The position numbers were made by a program, and so were the translations under genes. 64,000 nt of DNA from CAWUFC02 sp963921335 (lineage in GTDB: Bacteria > Pseudomonadota > Gammaproteobacteria > Pseudomonadales > Halieaceae), in assembly GCA_963921335.3 (NCBI GenBank), contig CAWUFC020000001.1, forward strand, positions 744,001-808,000. Direction: 5' to 3'. Shown here piece by piece: positions 16,257-24,830 of this stretch (positions are counted from its first letter, which is position 1; every line of letters begins with the position of its first letter). Below the pieces are notes generated by a model. That model saw only the letters and a list, made by a program, of their open reading frames with translations. It ran no database searches and was not told where the DNA came from.

Positions 16257-16478
16257 CTAGATGTCCACCGGGAAAGATACCGAGAGGTCATCAGAAATTT
16301 GTTCACTGGCCTGGTAGTTACCGGGACTGACGGGCTCGGTTTCGGTGTCCAACTCCGGCACATCCGCAGCAGTGTCTTCGACGGCTGTTGCGGTCGAGGG
16401 TTCCTCTTGCTGATCCTGGGCCAGCAGCGGGACAGCCAGTAATCCACCCAGCAGCGCAACTATTAAAGCGGGTTTCAT
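16257..16478 (-). CDS. Small exported acidic protein
   Basis: This 73-residue protein consists of a signal peptide (MKPALIVALLGGLLAVPLLA) and a short, very acidic mature part of about 52 residues rich in Glu, Asp, Thr and Ser, ending SVSFPVDI. No domain is recognised. Its ATG overlaps the stop of the PEGA/SUMF1 gene by four bases, and the channel gene follows after 24 bases. It is therefore embedded in the cluster, perhaps as a small periplasmic accessory subunit. Confidence 0.65.
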   Translation of the reverse strand: MKPALIVALLGGLLAVPLLAQDQQEEPSTATAVEDTAADVPELDTETEPVSPGNYQASEQISDDLSVSFPVDI

Positions 16479-18526
16479 GGTTTTTCCTCCGCGTAACGCG
16501 CTATGCGGAATCCTACGTCATCGCGGCCATCTTTCCCATAATCACGGAACGACAGTCTCAACTCTGTCACTGTGCCGTGAGCCCAGCTGGCGCCGCGAAT
16601 GACGTGATTGTTACCGTTCTGTGCCCCAAGCGGATCAACAGCGACTGCGCCGCTGGTTTCTGGCAGGGCATACACATCGTGAACCCACTCGGCGACGTTG
16701 CCACCCATGTCATAGATACCGCGCTCGTTGGCTTTGAAGGAGGCCGTGGGTGCGCTCACAATTTGGCCGTCGTTATAGCCGTTGACCGTGCGACCGGTGA
16801 TGTAGGAGCTGGAGTGGTCGGCATAGTTTTCGAGTACATCTGTAGGTGGGAAGCCGTCCCCCCAGGGATACTTCAGCAATTTGTCGCCGCGGCTGCGGGC
16901 AATCCAGGCCCACTCCGCTTCGCTGGGCAGGCGATAGCCGTGAGAGTCAGGGTTGAAGCCAACCACCTGGCCGCCTTGGACGGCGTAAAAAGGTGGCAGC
17001 TCCTCTTTCTCGCTCAGCCAGTTGCAGTACACCGCTGCATCATTCCAGCTCACCATCACTGCTGGCTGGCGGTCGCGATTAAGGCTGTTGCCTTCCACGC
17101 GTCCGGAATTGTGCTCTTTACGAAACTTGCGAAATTCCGCATTGCTGACTTCGCGATGGCTGAAATAGAACATGCGTGTCAGGGACACCGGGTGCAGGAT
17201 TTCGTTAGCGCGACGTCCCGGTTCACGGCGTGAAGCACCCATGGTGAAGTTGCCGGGGGTGAACAGGCTCATGATCTGTCCGCCCTTCGTGGTGTACTGA
17301 GGTTTGAGCGCCGCCAGGCGCGCTTCCTTCTCTGTCAGCAGTTTGACATTGATGATCTGGCCGAGTCCCGTGCGTGGGGTGAAGCGCTGGCGGTGAGAGC
17401 GGTAACCCTCGCGACTGACTTCCAGGGTTTGTTCAAAAGCGGGCAAGGACAGGGTCTGGCTGCCATTACCGCGATCTGTCCCATCAATGCGGATACTGGC
17501 ATCAGCCGGCTGTACCTGAATCAGTACTTCACCCAGCTGTGGTTTAAGATTCAGCGTGAGCTCCCGCTCTTCCTTGGGCTCCATGGTCAGGGTGCGGCTG
17601 GCACTGCTGTGTCCGGGTTTGAAGACAGCAACGCGGTGGGGCTTGCCCGGGCTCAAAGAGAGGCTGATCGGCGTCTGACCCTGGTATTCACCGTCCAGCG
17701 TCACGTTGGCGGCACTCGGTGTGGTGCTCAGGTGCACAATGCCCTCGGCAGGCTGCAGCACAACCGGTTCCAGATTCTGGTGTACGCCGGCGCTGACGCT
17801 GAGGTTTTGCTGCCAGTCCTGGAAGCGCGGTAGTGACAGCATGATCTGGTGTTCGCCCTCCAGTATTTCCAGCAGCGCAGGCGTCACCCCCATGGCTTCA
17901 CCATCCACAAACACCGTTGCACCAACAGGCTCGCTGCTGATCGCGATATTGGCCCAGGCCGGATCGAGGGAAATATCGAAAGACTGGTTGCGCCCCATGC
18001 CTTCGACCTCAATATCGCCACGGTAGGGCAGGTAGCGCTGGGCGCGTAAACTCAATTCATGGCTGCCGGCGGCAATATCCATGTCGATCAGGGGCGTCTC
18101 CCCGATGGGCTCGCCGTCGATAAGCACGGTTGCACCGGCTGGCTGGCTGTCGAAGCTCAGTTTTCCGGGCAGGCGCTGCAATCTGAAGTGAAATGTCTGC
18201 TGCTCGTCATTGCCGATCTCGAGTTCTTGCTCAAGCGGGTAGTGCCCCTCGGCGGTCACGCTGACCTGGTACTCACCGGGGCGCAGCAGTGTGCGCCCTC
18301 CCAGTTTGAGTTGCAGGCCGCCACTAATGGAGATCTCGGCTTCGACGGGGTCAAAAGTAAACAGAATTGAGCGCGCGGTGAACAAAAACAGCATGCTCAG
18401 TGCAAACAGCAGCAACACCGCAGCCAGGCCCGCCTGCAGTGGGCCAATGCGACGGCGTTTTTGCGGCCCCTGCTCGCCCAGCGGTGTGAAGCTGGTGGGC
18501 TGGATACTCTGCCCGCTGTCACTCAT
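16475..18526 (-). CDS. Membrane protein with PEGA repeats and a SUMF1-like domain lacking catalytic cysteines
   Basis: This 683-residue protein has a cytoplasmic N-terminus, one membrane segment (about 31-55), four PEGA-type beta repeats (about 110-400) and a C-terminal formylglycine-generating-enzyme-like domain (about 425-683). The PEGA repeats share the pattern SQPAGATVLIDGEPIGETP. A degenerate fifth copy precedes them. The FGE-type domain has GNVAEWVHD and VIRGASWAHG, but the cysteines that bind copper in true FGEs are absent. The EgtB-type iron site is also not evident, so the domain is probably structural or ligand-binding. The start abuts the stop of the TPR gene with no gap. Confidence 0.82.
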   Translation of the reverse strand: MSDSGQSIQPTSFTPLGEQGPQKRRRIGPLQAGLAAVLLLFALSMLFLFTARSILFTFDPVEAEISISGGLQLKLGGRTLLRPGEYQVSVTAEGHYPLEQELEIGNDEQQTFHFRLQRLPGKLSFDSQPAGATVLIDGEPIGETPLIDMDIAAGSHELSLRAQRYLPYRGDIEVEGMGRNQSFDISLDPAWANIAISSEPVGATVFVDGEAMGVTPALLEILEGEHQIMLSLPRFQDWQQNLSVSAGVHQNLEPVVLQPAEGIVHLSTTPSAANVTLDGEYQGQTPISLSLSPGKPHRVAVFKPGHSSASRTLTMEPKEERELTLNLKPQLGEVLIQVQPADASIRIDGTDRGNGSQTLSLPAFEQTLEVSREGYRSHRQRFTPRTGLGQIINVKLLTEKEARLAALKPQYTTKGGQIMSLFTPGNFTMGASRREPGRRANEILHPVSLTRMFYFSHREVSNAEFRKFRKEHNSGRVEGNSLNRDRQPAVMVSWNDAAVYCNWLSEKEELPPFYAVQGGQVVGFNPDSHGYRLPSEAEWAWIARSRGDKLLKYPWGDGFPPTDVLENYADHSSSYITGRTVNGYNDGQIVSAPTASFKANERGIYDMGGNVAEWVHDVYALPETSGAVAVDPLGAQNGNNHVIRGASWAHGTVTELRLSFRDYGKDGRDDVGFRIARYAEEKP

Positions 18527-20047
18527 TTAGATGGGCTCCGTGCAGCTGATTTCGATGACCGGGTTGGTTTGCCCGTGCTGTACGGTAAATTTTTTGCGTA
18601 CGTCGCGATAGCCGTTGCGAACACCGACCGCTGTGTAGGTGCCGGGTTTCAGCTCCAGCTGCTGGCGTCGGAAGGTGCCGAGCTTGGCCACCCGATACAC
18701 CGTTACCTCGGTCAGTTCATCAGATTGCAAAAGAACCGGTATCGGGGTTTTGGCCAGGGTGAGCAGGGCACGTACTTCTTCCAGCTGCTTTTTCAGTTTG
18801 CTGCCTGGGTTGTTCAGGCTGGCCGCCTCGCGCCAGGTTTGCTGGGCCAGCTTGTAGATGGACTGATCTTGCAGGCGCTGCGGCTCATTGATGATTCTTT
18901 GCATGCGTTTGTCGAGGTCGGCACGGGTTTTACTGCGGATCATCCCCGAGCGGGCAAAGACAACCGTGTCGTCAATATTAAGAATGGACTGGTAATCCTG
19001 CACCGCGATGTCCCAGTTCTCACTGCGCTCCGCAGCCGAGGCCTTGCCAGCCAGCAAATCAATCTGGGCGCGAGTGCGTCCGTCCCGGGCCTGGCTGATC
19101 GCACTCTCTGTTTCAGGTGCGCTGGGCATGATGCGGCGGGCCTGTCGGAAGAAGTCTTCGGCCTTGTCAAAGTCCCCGCTGTCCAGGGCGTCATAGCCCA
19201 GCGTCATGGCGCGGTTGAAATCCCGTCTGGCGATATCCCGCTGTACCTGCACCAGCTCGGCCTTGACCTGATTGTGTTCCGGATCGAGAGCCTTGGCTTC
19301 CTTCAACAGGTTTTCAGCCAGGTTCAGTTCACTGTTGCGTACAGCCGCAGCGGCCTCTTCGAGAAGAGCCAGCACAGGTGCCAGGTTTTGCGCCCTGCCG
19401 AGGGCGTGAGCGACCTCGCCACTGTCCGGGTTAATCAGCTGTGCCAGCTGCAATTGGGCCAGTGCGATTTCCGGCTCGCCGTTTTCAAGCGCCTCGAGGC
19501 CGCGTTGCAAATGCTGTTCGAAGATCTCCGGCACCTGTCGCGACAGTGCCAGCAACTGATCCAGAGAATCCTGGTAGGCCTCGGTCGCCTCAAGAAATTG
19601 CTGCTGTCGATAAAGGGCATCCGCTTCACCGGCGCGGTCTACGGCGGCCTGAAAGGCCTCTGGCGCCCATTGTTCAGCACCCAGTTCCTCCAGCGCAAAC
19701 TGCTCTTCCAGCAGCAATGCCAGAATATCCTGTGCCTCTTTGCGCTGGCGTTGCAATTGCGCATCCGACCAGGGAGTGAGCTGGGGCCCCTGGGGGATAG
19801 CGGTTGTCGCTGGATCGGGTCTGGCGATTTCCACTTCCGGTTCGCTGACCAAACTGGGCAGCCACAAAAACACCAGCACCACAGCCAGTACCAGCACACC
19901 CAGCGCAATCAGCGTATTCCTGGAGGGGCCATCGTCTTTCTTTTCAAGCGCTGGCTTGCGCTCCGGGGTGCTCGGATCCGTCTCAGGGGCGGGTGCGGAC
20001 CCGAGGTCGAAGCGGGTCGCTTCAAGCTTTTGATTGTGGTCGTTCAT
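18527..20047 (-). CDS. Single-pass membrane protein with TPR-like helices and a PEGA-like tail
   Basis: This 506-residue protein has a polar cytoplasmic N-terminus (about 1-43), one membrane helix (about 44-67, NTLIALGVLVLAVVLVF) and then a long periplasmic helical region. That region has repeated TPR-style pairs, for example LAQLQLAQLINPDSGEVAHA and FFRQARRIMPSAPE. The last 80 residues form a beta module with KPGTYTAVGVRNGYRDV, like one PEGA repeat. The architecture parallels the PEGA/SUMF1 protein encoded directly downstream, suggesting the two interact side by side. No enzyme motif is visible. Confidence 0.78.
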   Translation of the reverse strand: MNDHNQKLEATRFDLGSAPAPETDPSTPERKPALEKKDDGPSRNTLIALGVLVLAVVLVFLWLPSLVSEPEVEIARPDPATTAIPQGPQLTPWSDAQLQRQRKEAQDILALLLEEQFALEELGAEQWAPEAFQAAVDRAGEADALYRQQQFLEATEAYQDSLDQLLALSRQVPEIFEQHLQRGLEALENGEPEIALAQLQLAQLINPDSGEVAHALGRAQNLAPVLALLEEAAAAVRNSELNLAENLLKEAKALDPEHNQVKAELVQVQRDIARRDFNRAMTLGYDALDSGDFDKAEDFFRQARRIMPSAPETESAISQARDGRTRAQIDLLAGKASAAERSENWDIAVQDYQSILNIDDTVVFARSGMIRSKTRADLDKRMQRIINEPQRLQDQSIYKLAQQTWREAASLNNPGSKLKKQLEEVRALLTLAKTPIPVLLQSDELTEVTVYRVAKLGTFRRQQLELKPGTYTAVGVRNGYRDVRKKFTVQHGQTNPVIEISCTEPI

Positions 20048-20061
20048 GGGCGGATGCTAGC

Positions 20062-21261
20062 TCAGCTTTCCCCGCCATTAACCTGGGCCAGAGGCTCCAG
20101 GGAGCCAATCTCTGCGTCGTAGATTTGCTGCAGTATGTCGCGCCACTGTTGATATTGGTCCTGAACACTGCCGGTAAGGGTGATGGTGCGGTCTTCCAGC
20201 TCGATGATTTGCGGAGCGATTTCAGCTTCCAGTGACAGACCAAGTTCCTCCAGGGCCTGCACGTGTATCTCGGCCTCTGCCCGGGCGTCCATGCCTGATT
20301 TGAAGATTGAACCACCGCCGAGGATGGCAATGTTGCCGGCAGAGCGCGTGGTGCTGTCGCCACTGCCCTGGGCGGCGACGCCCGCGATGACCATGGCTGC
20401 ACCGGCGATCAGTTTACGGGTGGATTCGGCTTTCAGTTCCTGCAGGGCAATGGCTTCCTCGTAACTGAGTTTGCGCCACTCCTGGTAGGGATTCGCCATC
20501 TGGCCATTAAAAGAGGCGTAGTACTCCTGCAGGGTGTCGATAAACAGGTAGTCGCGCTCGCGGATTTTACGCACCCGCAGCAGCATGGGGTCATCCTCTG
20601 CCGGCAGTCGCTGAATAACGTATTTGCCTTTCTTGTCTTCGGCCAGGTGATCCTGGAAGGCGTCCGGCGACATGGCGCGGGCAAAGCGCAGTTCATTCAC
20701 CAGCCTGACCTCGGCCACCTGCTCGGCGTCGAGCTGCCGCTTGGCTTTCAGCAGGTCATTGGCGATGCGGTTGTATACCGCCTGGAAGGGGTCGAGATTG
20801 CCGCGACTGGTGGCGGTGTAGCTGTAGCGGCTGGCCTTGGCACGATAGCTCTTGTCCAGCCAGACCCTGCCGGTGGCGTCAGTCGCCAGTATGGCAAGTT
20901 CCAGCTCCTCCCCATGGGAACTGACAATCGTGCCTTCAACCAGCACATCCATGGCCTGTTCGTCATCGGGCACGACCCGCACCGCACCCCAGGCAGCGCT
21001 GCTCTGGATGGCCTCCAGCAACAGATAGGGCATATAGCGTGCTTCGGCGCGCCGTACCTCGGGGTACATAAACTGATCATCGCTGTCAGCATCGATGCCG
21101 GGATCGAAGATGACTATGCCCAGGTCCAGTAGCAGTTCCTCGGGAATCTCCTCGCTGGCCACCACCACCGTCGGCACCGATGTGCTTTTGACAGTCTGGT
21201 TGACGCAGCCACTGAGCAGCAGCGCCAGCAGAGAAAAACTGATAGCAACCAGGGGGCGCAT
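20062..21261 (-). CDS. Outer-membrane-type lipoprotein of unknown function (cluster)
   Basis: This 399-residue protein has the lipobox LALLLSGCV. The first half, with LLDLGIVIFDPGI, MDVLVEGTIVSSHG and LAILATDATGRVW, looks like a CsgG/TolB-N-type domain. The second half is helical with a short glycine/alanine hydrophobic stretch (LIAGAAMVIAGVAA) that could insert into a membrane. I do not recognise the family. The ATG overlaps the stop of the Ser-rich lipoprotein by one base, and 14 bases separate it from the TPR gene. Confidence 0.72.
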   Translation of the reverse strand: MRPLVAISFSLLALLLSGCVNQTVKSTSVPTVVVASEEIPEELLLDLGIVIFDPGIDADSDDQFMYPEVRRAEARYMPYLLLEAIQSSAAWGAVRVVPDDEQAMDVLVEGTIVSSHGEELELAILATDATGRVWLDKSYRAKASRYSYTATSRGNLDPFQAVYNRIANDLLKAKRQLDAEQVAEVRLVNELRFARAMSPDAFQDHLAEDKKGKYVIQRLPAEDDPMLLRVRKIRERDYLFIDTLQEYYASFNGQMANPYQEWRKLSYEEAIALQELKAESTRKLIAGAAMVIAGVAAQGSGDSTTRSAGNIAILGGGSIFKSGMDARAEAEIHVQALEELGLSLEAEIAPQIIELEDRTITLTGSVQDQYQQWRDILQQIYDAEIGSLEPLAQVNGGES

Positions 21262-22538
21262 TACTTGTCGATTCCCTTGTACTTGCGATATTCATCCCAG
21301 AGTTTTTCACGCAGCTGGGGGTCGCTTTCGCGCATTGCCGCTTCGCGCAGCTGGCGCGCGACTACATCGTCGTCATCGCCGCTGGGAATGTCCTCCGGGG
21401 GTGGGAACACTGCAGCCTGGGCAGGAAAATCACCTTCCTCGCCACTGCTGCGGGGCACCGGCCCGGGACCGCCCTGGCCGCTGCCAGAGCCGCGCATGGG
21501 CGGAGTCTGGTATTCACCGCTGCCACCGTAGCCACCATAGCCGCCGCCGCTTTCAGAGCTGGTTGACTCTTCATTCAGTTCGCGATCTTTAGCGGTACGA
21601 CGAATGGTTTCGCGTTCCTGCAGGATCAGGTCATCAAAATCGCCGGTGGAGGCTTCAAGCTGCGCATCCAGAATGGCCACTTGTTCTGCGGTGGTCATGC
21701 CGCCATTGCCAGTGCCGCCACCAGTTTCTGACCCCGGCCACTGCCCGCCACCAGGAAAACCGCCTCCCGCCTGACCGCTACCCTGTTGCTCCGTACCCTG
21801 ACCGGGAAATCCACCCCCGGCCTGGCCGGTCTCACTGCCGTCTCCCGGCGGGAAGCCTGAACCTGCAGGGCCACCGCCCTGACCTTGTTCGCCGGCATCA
21901 CCCAGTTGCTCATTCCCTGCGCCGCCCTGACCGCTGCCCTGGGCCGCTTCCGCTGCTTCTGCGGCGGCATCTGCCATGGATTCCTCAAAATCCTCCAGGC
22001 TCATATCCAGCAGTTCTTCGTCTTCCAGGCTGGGCAATGCATCACTGCCGCCAGCCATGTCGCCGGTACCCATATCGCCACCCTCGGCAGCGCTGGGGTC
22101 TTCATAGCCAATGTCTTCAACGGCGATGCCTTCCAGGCCGCCCTCGGCGCTGCCGTCACCGCCTTCACTGCCTTGGCTGGACTGTTGCGGGCCCGGCATG
22201 CCGCCGCCAGAGGTCGGGGGTTGCCAGACATCCTCACCGCCACTACTGGCAGATGATTCGCTGCCGCTCTGTTCACTGGACGAACTGCTCTGTTCGCTGG
22301 AACTGCTCTGCTCTGAGGACGAGCTGCTTTCCGAGGAGGAACTGCTTTCGGAAGATGAGCTGCTCTCGCTGGAAGGGCTTGGCGATGGCGAACTCGGCGG
22401 TGGACTGCTCGGAGGCGTGCTGGGAGGTTGCGGCGTGCTCGGATTGCTGGCCGGACAGCCAGCCAACAGCAGGCAACTGGCCATCACGAATCCAGTTAGT
22501 GTAAGTCGATCCTGCAATAAAGGCTTCTTAAAAGGCAT
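21261..22538 (-). CDS. Lipoprotein with Pro/Ser/Glu-rich stalk and Gly-rich body
   Basis: This 425-residue protein has lipobox LLLAGCP (Cys28). A Pro/Ser stretch is followed by pure Ser-Glu pentads (about residues 57-90) and then a long Gly/Gln/Glu-rich low-complexity region. Only about the last 150 residues look ordered, with a helix around TAEQVAILDAQLEAS and a C-terminal REKLWDEYRKYKG. The design suggests a lipid-anchored, extended flexible tether crossing the periplasm or cell surface. It overlaps the preceding gene by 11 bases. Base composition is biased by the repeats, which makes homology searching difficult. Confidence 0.7.
   Translation of the reverse strand: MPFKKPLLQDRLTLTGFVMASCLLLAGCPASNPSTPQPPSTPPSSPPPSSPSPSPSSESSSSSESSSSSESSSSSEQSSSSEQSSSSSEQSGSESSASSGGEDVWQPPTSGGGMPGPQQSSQGSEGGDGSAEGGLEGIAVEDIGYEDPSAAEGGDMGTGDMAGGSDALPSLEDEELLDMSLEDFEESMADAAAEAAEAAQGSGQGGAGNEQLGDAGEQGQGGGPAGSGFPPGDGSETGQAGGGFPGQGTEQQGSGQAGGGFPGGGQWPGSETGGGTGNGGMTTAEQVAILDAQLEASTGDFDDLILQERETIRRTAKDRELNEESTSSESGGGYGGYGGSGEYQTPPMRGSGSGQGGPGPVPRSSGEEGDFPAQAAVFPPPEDIPSGDDDDVVARQLREAAMRESDPQLREKLWDEYRKYKGIDK
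22269..22370 (-). repeat. In-frame Ser-Glu pentad repeats
   Basis: Within the Ser-rich lipoprotein gene, residues 57-90 are built from repeated SSSSE/SSSSEQ units. The Ser codons vary (AGC, TCG, TCC, AGT), so selection on protein composition is more likely than recent DNA slippage, although copy number could still vary between strains. Confidence 0.8.
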
Positions 22539-23826
22539 ATCGCTTCACAATGTTCTCTGTGGGCACTGGCTCACGCTCCTCGAAGCGCGGGCGCCAGATC
22601 TTGCCGCGTAAACGCCGCAGCAAGCGGGACGGTTCGGCCTCCTGGTCATTTTCGTCAACCAGTTCGACCGAAAGTTCCTCCAGGTCTTCGACCCGGCCCC
22701 GTGTATTGACCGTAAAGGATACCTCAACATAGCCGCGGATGTTGGCCGGTGCTTCCAGATCCCGATTGTAGCCACTGAGCTCGGGTAAGAGGTGGGGTTT
22801 GCCGAAATAGTGCGCCAACAGCACCTCGCTGTCCTCCATTGCCGCCAGTTCATCCCAGGCTTCCTGGTAAGTCAGCACCGCGGACTCCCTTTTCTGGTGC
22901 CACATATGCCAATTGCCCAGATCCACCAGGGCTTCCGCGGGTAGCGGGCTGCTCTCCGGTTCGTTGTGCTGGTGCACTTCGCGCATGGCGCTAATCACCG
23001 ACTGGCCCTGTCGATAATTCGATGCTCTCACCATGTTGAAGCGGCCTTCATCCGGATTGGGCTGGGCCGGGCCGCCAATTTGGATACCGCCACTGGATTC
23101 GCCCTGGTAGGTGGAAATCAGGTATTGGGTCTGCAGCAGGCCGTTGAGTGGCTGCAGCAACTGCAGCGAGTGACTGCCCTCGCGCTCGGCGATACTGGTC
23201 AATGCTCGCCGATACAGTTCCCACATGGTGAGTAGGCGGGTAAACGCGGTTTCTCCGACTGACAGGTAGTAAGCTTGTTCTTCCCAGCGCGCCCTTTCCA
23301 GCATAGCCAGGGACATTTGTGGCGCATTGGGCTCGTAGAGCTCTCGCTGTACGCGATACAGGTAGTACTGTCGCTCGTCGGCGGTTTCGTAGTCGCCGTT
23401 GGCCATCAGTGCACTGATCAGGCGTTGCAAAAGAGGGATCTGCTCGGCGCTGTAGAGGCCGTTATTGATCCGCGAGACATGCACCGCCCGTTTGAAGACC
23501 TTAACGGCTTCCTCGTAGAGGCCCTGCTCCTGGTAGGCCACCCCCAGCCCCGTTAGCTGTTCTGAGAGACCCGGCGCATACGCGCCAAAGCGACTTTCCA
23601 GGTCGGTGATATAAAACTGGTACATGGTGGTATCCGGGCTGACCAGCTCGGGTTCGTCCGGATCCTGGAACTGCAGGCCGCCGCCCTCAATCGCCTCGCT
23701 GGGAGTAATTAAATCTCCCGTGGGCATGCCGGGTGCCACAGGCGTGTCCGCTGCCTGCTGGGCTGCCGCTGCCACTGCCCCTAGGCAGAGTAGAGCGGCA
23801 TAGATATACCTGAATGTTTGACTCAT
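22528..23826 (-). CDS. Exported TPR-like protein with TonB-C-like terminal domain
   Basis: This 432-residue protein has a signal peptide (about 1-22, SQTFRYIYAALLCLGAVAAA) and helical TPR-like repeats (AYQEQGLYEEAVKVFKRAV is clearest). Its C-terminal 80 residues match the TonB C-terminal pattern: GYVEVSFTVNTRGRVEDLEE, then RLLRRLRGKIWRPRF. True TonB is anchored in the inner membrane; this one looks secreted to the periplasm. I start at 23826, where the signal peptide begins; the upstream 35-residue extension has no such character. It is the first gene of the 13-gene run. Confidence 0.78.
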   Translation of the reverse strand: MSQTFRYIYAALLCLGAVAAAAQQAADTPVAPGMPTGDLITPSEAIEGGGLQFQDPDEPELVSPDTTMYQFYITDLESRFGAYAPGLSEQLTGLGVAYQEQGLYEEAVKVFKRAVHVSRINNGLYSAEQIPLLQRLISALMANGDYETADERQYYLYRVQRELYEPNAPQMSLAMLERARWEEQAYYLSVGETAFTRLLTMWELYRRALTSIAEREGSHSLQLLQPLNGLLQTQYLISTYQGESSGGIQIGGPAQPNPDEGRFNMVRASNYRQGQSVISAMREVHQHNEPESSPLPAEALVDLGNWHMWHQKRESAVLTYQEAWDELAAMEDSEVLLAHYFGKPHLLPELSGYNRDLEAPANIRGYVEVSFTVNTRGRVEDLEELSVELVDENDQEAEPSRLLRRLRGKIWRPRFEEREPVPTENIVKRYAF

Positions 23827-23884
23827 ACCACCGTTCTTGTTCACCGGATCGCGCTTTATTTGACCATGTTGTGCCCGATCGGTT

Positions 23885-23925
23885 TCCCCAAACTTCAGTA
23901 TAGCGGCAGAAACAGCGATCTGTAG
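23885..23925 (-). promoter_or_regulatory. Candidate promoter of the vWA/stator cluster
   Basis: On the minus strand a TATACT -10 box lies at 23902-23897, with a weak CCTACA-like -35 element about 18 bases further upstream. This would give a leader of about 60 bases before the ATG at 23826. The intergenic region to the divergent thioesterase gene is 192 bases, and no other comparable promoter is seen on this strand inside the cluster's tight junctions. Confidence 0.35.
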
Positions 23926-24018
23926 GCTCATTAATGTACGCGTCCCAACGCTGTTTGGCTTTACAGCGCTGCCCGGCTGTTATATCAGAGCGATCGCTTT
24001 AAATCAGACGGAGCCCTA

Positions 24019-24819
24019 ATGAGTCAATTTGCCAGTGATACCGCCGTGGAACAGGTCGGCCCAAACCTTTGGAAAACCGAGATCAAGCCTGGCTGGAGGA
24101 TTGGTCAGGTACCCAATGGCGGCTATATCCTAGCCATTGCCGGGCGTGTGCTGTCTGAGGCTTTGCCGCACAAGGAACCCCTGAATACCCATATTTTCTA
24201 CACGGCACCCACCGAGCTGGGGCCTGCCGAGTGCGAGGTGACAGTGCTGCGTGAAGGGGGATCAACCAGTTTTGCCAGTCTGGTGCTGCGCCAGCAGGGC
24301 ACTGTTCGAGTGCAGGTTTCAGCGGCCTATACCGATCTCGATCGCCTGCGGGGCGAAAGCTACAGCAGATTAGAGCGGCCGCAGATTACTCCCTTTGACG
24401 AGATAGAGCCGGTTAAAGAGCATGGCATCGAACTGCGCCAGCGGGTCGAGCAGCGTTATGTCACCGGAGGAGAGGTATTTCGCAGGGGCGAGCCCGACGG
24501 CTCCGGTGTATTTAACGGTTGGCTGTCCTTTGCCGATGGCACCGACGCTGACCCCCTGAGCCTGTTGCTGTTTGCCGATGCCATGGCGCCGCCCGTGTTC
24601 ACTGTGTTCGGCGCCCTGCAATGGGTACCCACGGTCGGGTTATCTGTCAGTGTCAGGGCGCGCCCCGCACCCGGGCCGCTGCAGGTTCGATTTAGCAGCC
24701 GTCATATGACTGATGGTGTGGTCGAGGAAGACGGTGAACTCTGGGACAGCGAGGGGCGTCTGGTGGCCTTGTCGCGGCAGACCAGCAAGGTCCGTATCAG
24801 GCCCCAGCACGCCGATTAG
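24019..24819 (+). CDS. Acyl-CoA thioesterase-like (double hotdog) protein
   Basis: This 266-residue protein matches the TesB-like thioesterase group: an N-terminal hotdog with PNGGYILAIAGRVL, then FYTAPTELGPAECEV. A second, divergent hotdog has DADPLSLLLFADAMAPPVF and a late GRLVALSRQTSKVR strand. The group hydrolyses acyl-CoA esters to free acids and CoA; chain-length preference cannot be seen. It is a single gene divergent from the vWA cluster and convergent with the methyltransferase 11 bases away. Confidence 0.82.
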   Translation: MSQFASDTAVEQVGPNLWKTEIKPGWRIGQVPNGGYILAIAGRVLSEALPHKEPLNTHIFYTAPTELGPAECEVTVLREGGSTSFASLVLRQQGTVRVQVSAAYTDLDRLRGESYSRLERPQITPFDEIEPVKEHGIELRQRVEQRYVTGGEVFRRGEPDGSGVFNGWLSFADGTDADPLSLLLFADAMAPPVFTVFGALQWVPTVGLSVSVRARPAPGPLQVRFSSRHMTDGVVEEDGELWDSEGRLVALSRQTSKVRIRPQHAD

Positions 24820-24830
24820 GCGGTAGATAT

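Noticed and set aside
18461..20122. Long plus-strand open frame of 553 codons
   Set aside because: It lies opposite two well-formed genes (PEGA/SUMF1 and TPR), has no start signal or family features, and is explained by codon bias on the coding strand.
22269..22370. CRISPR-like tandem array
   Set aside because: The regularity comes from in-frame Ser-Glu codons without spacers of constant length; no cas genes are present.
23990..23999. AGCGATCGCT palindrome as an operator
   Set aside because: The GCGATCGC octamer also occurs by chance inside coding sequence (near 62303), so a single site before the thioesterase gene is weak evidence.
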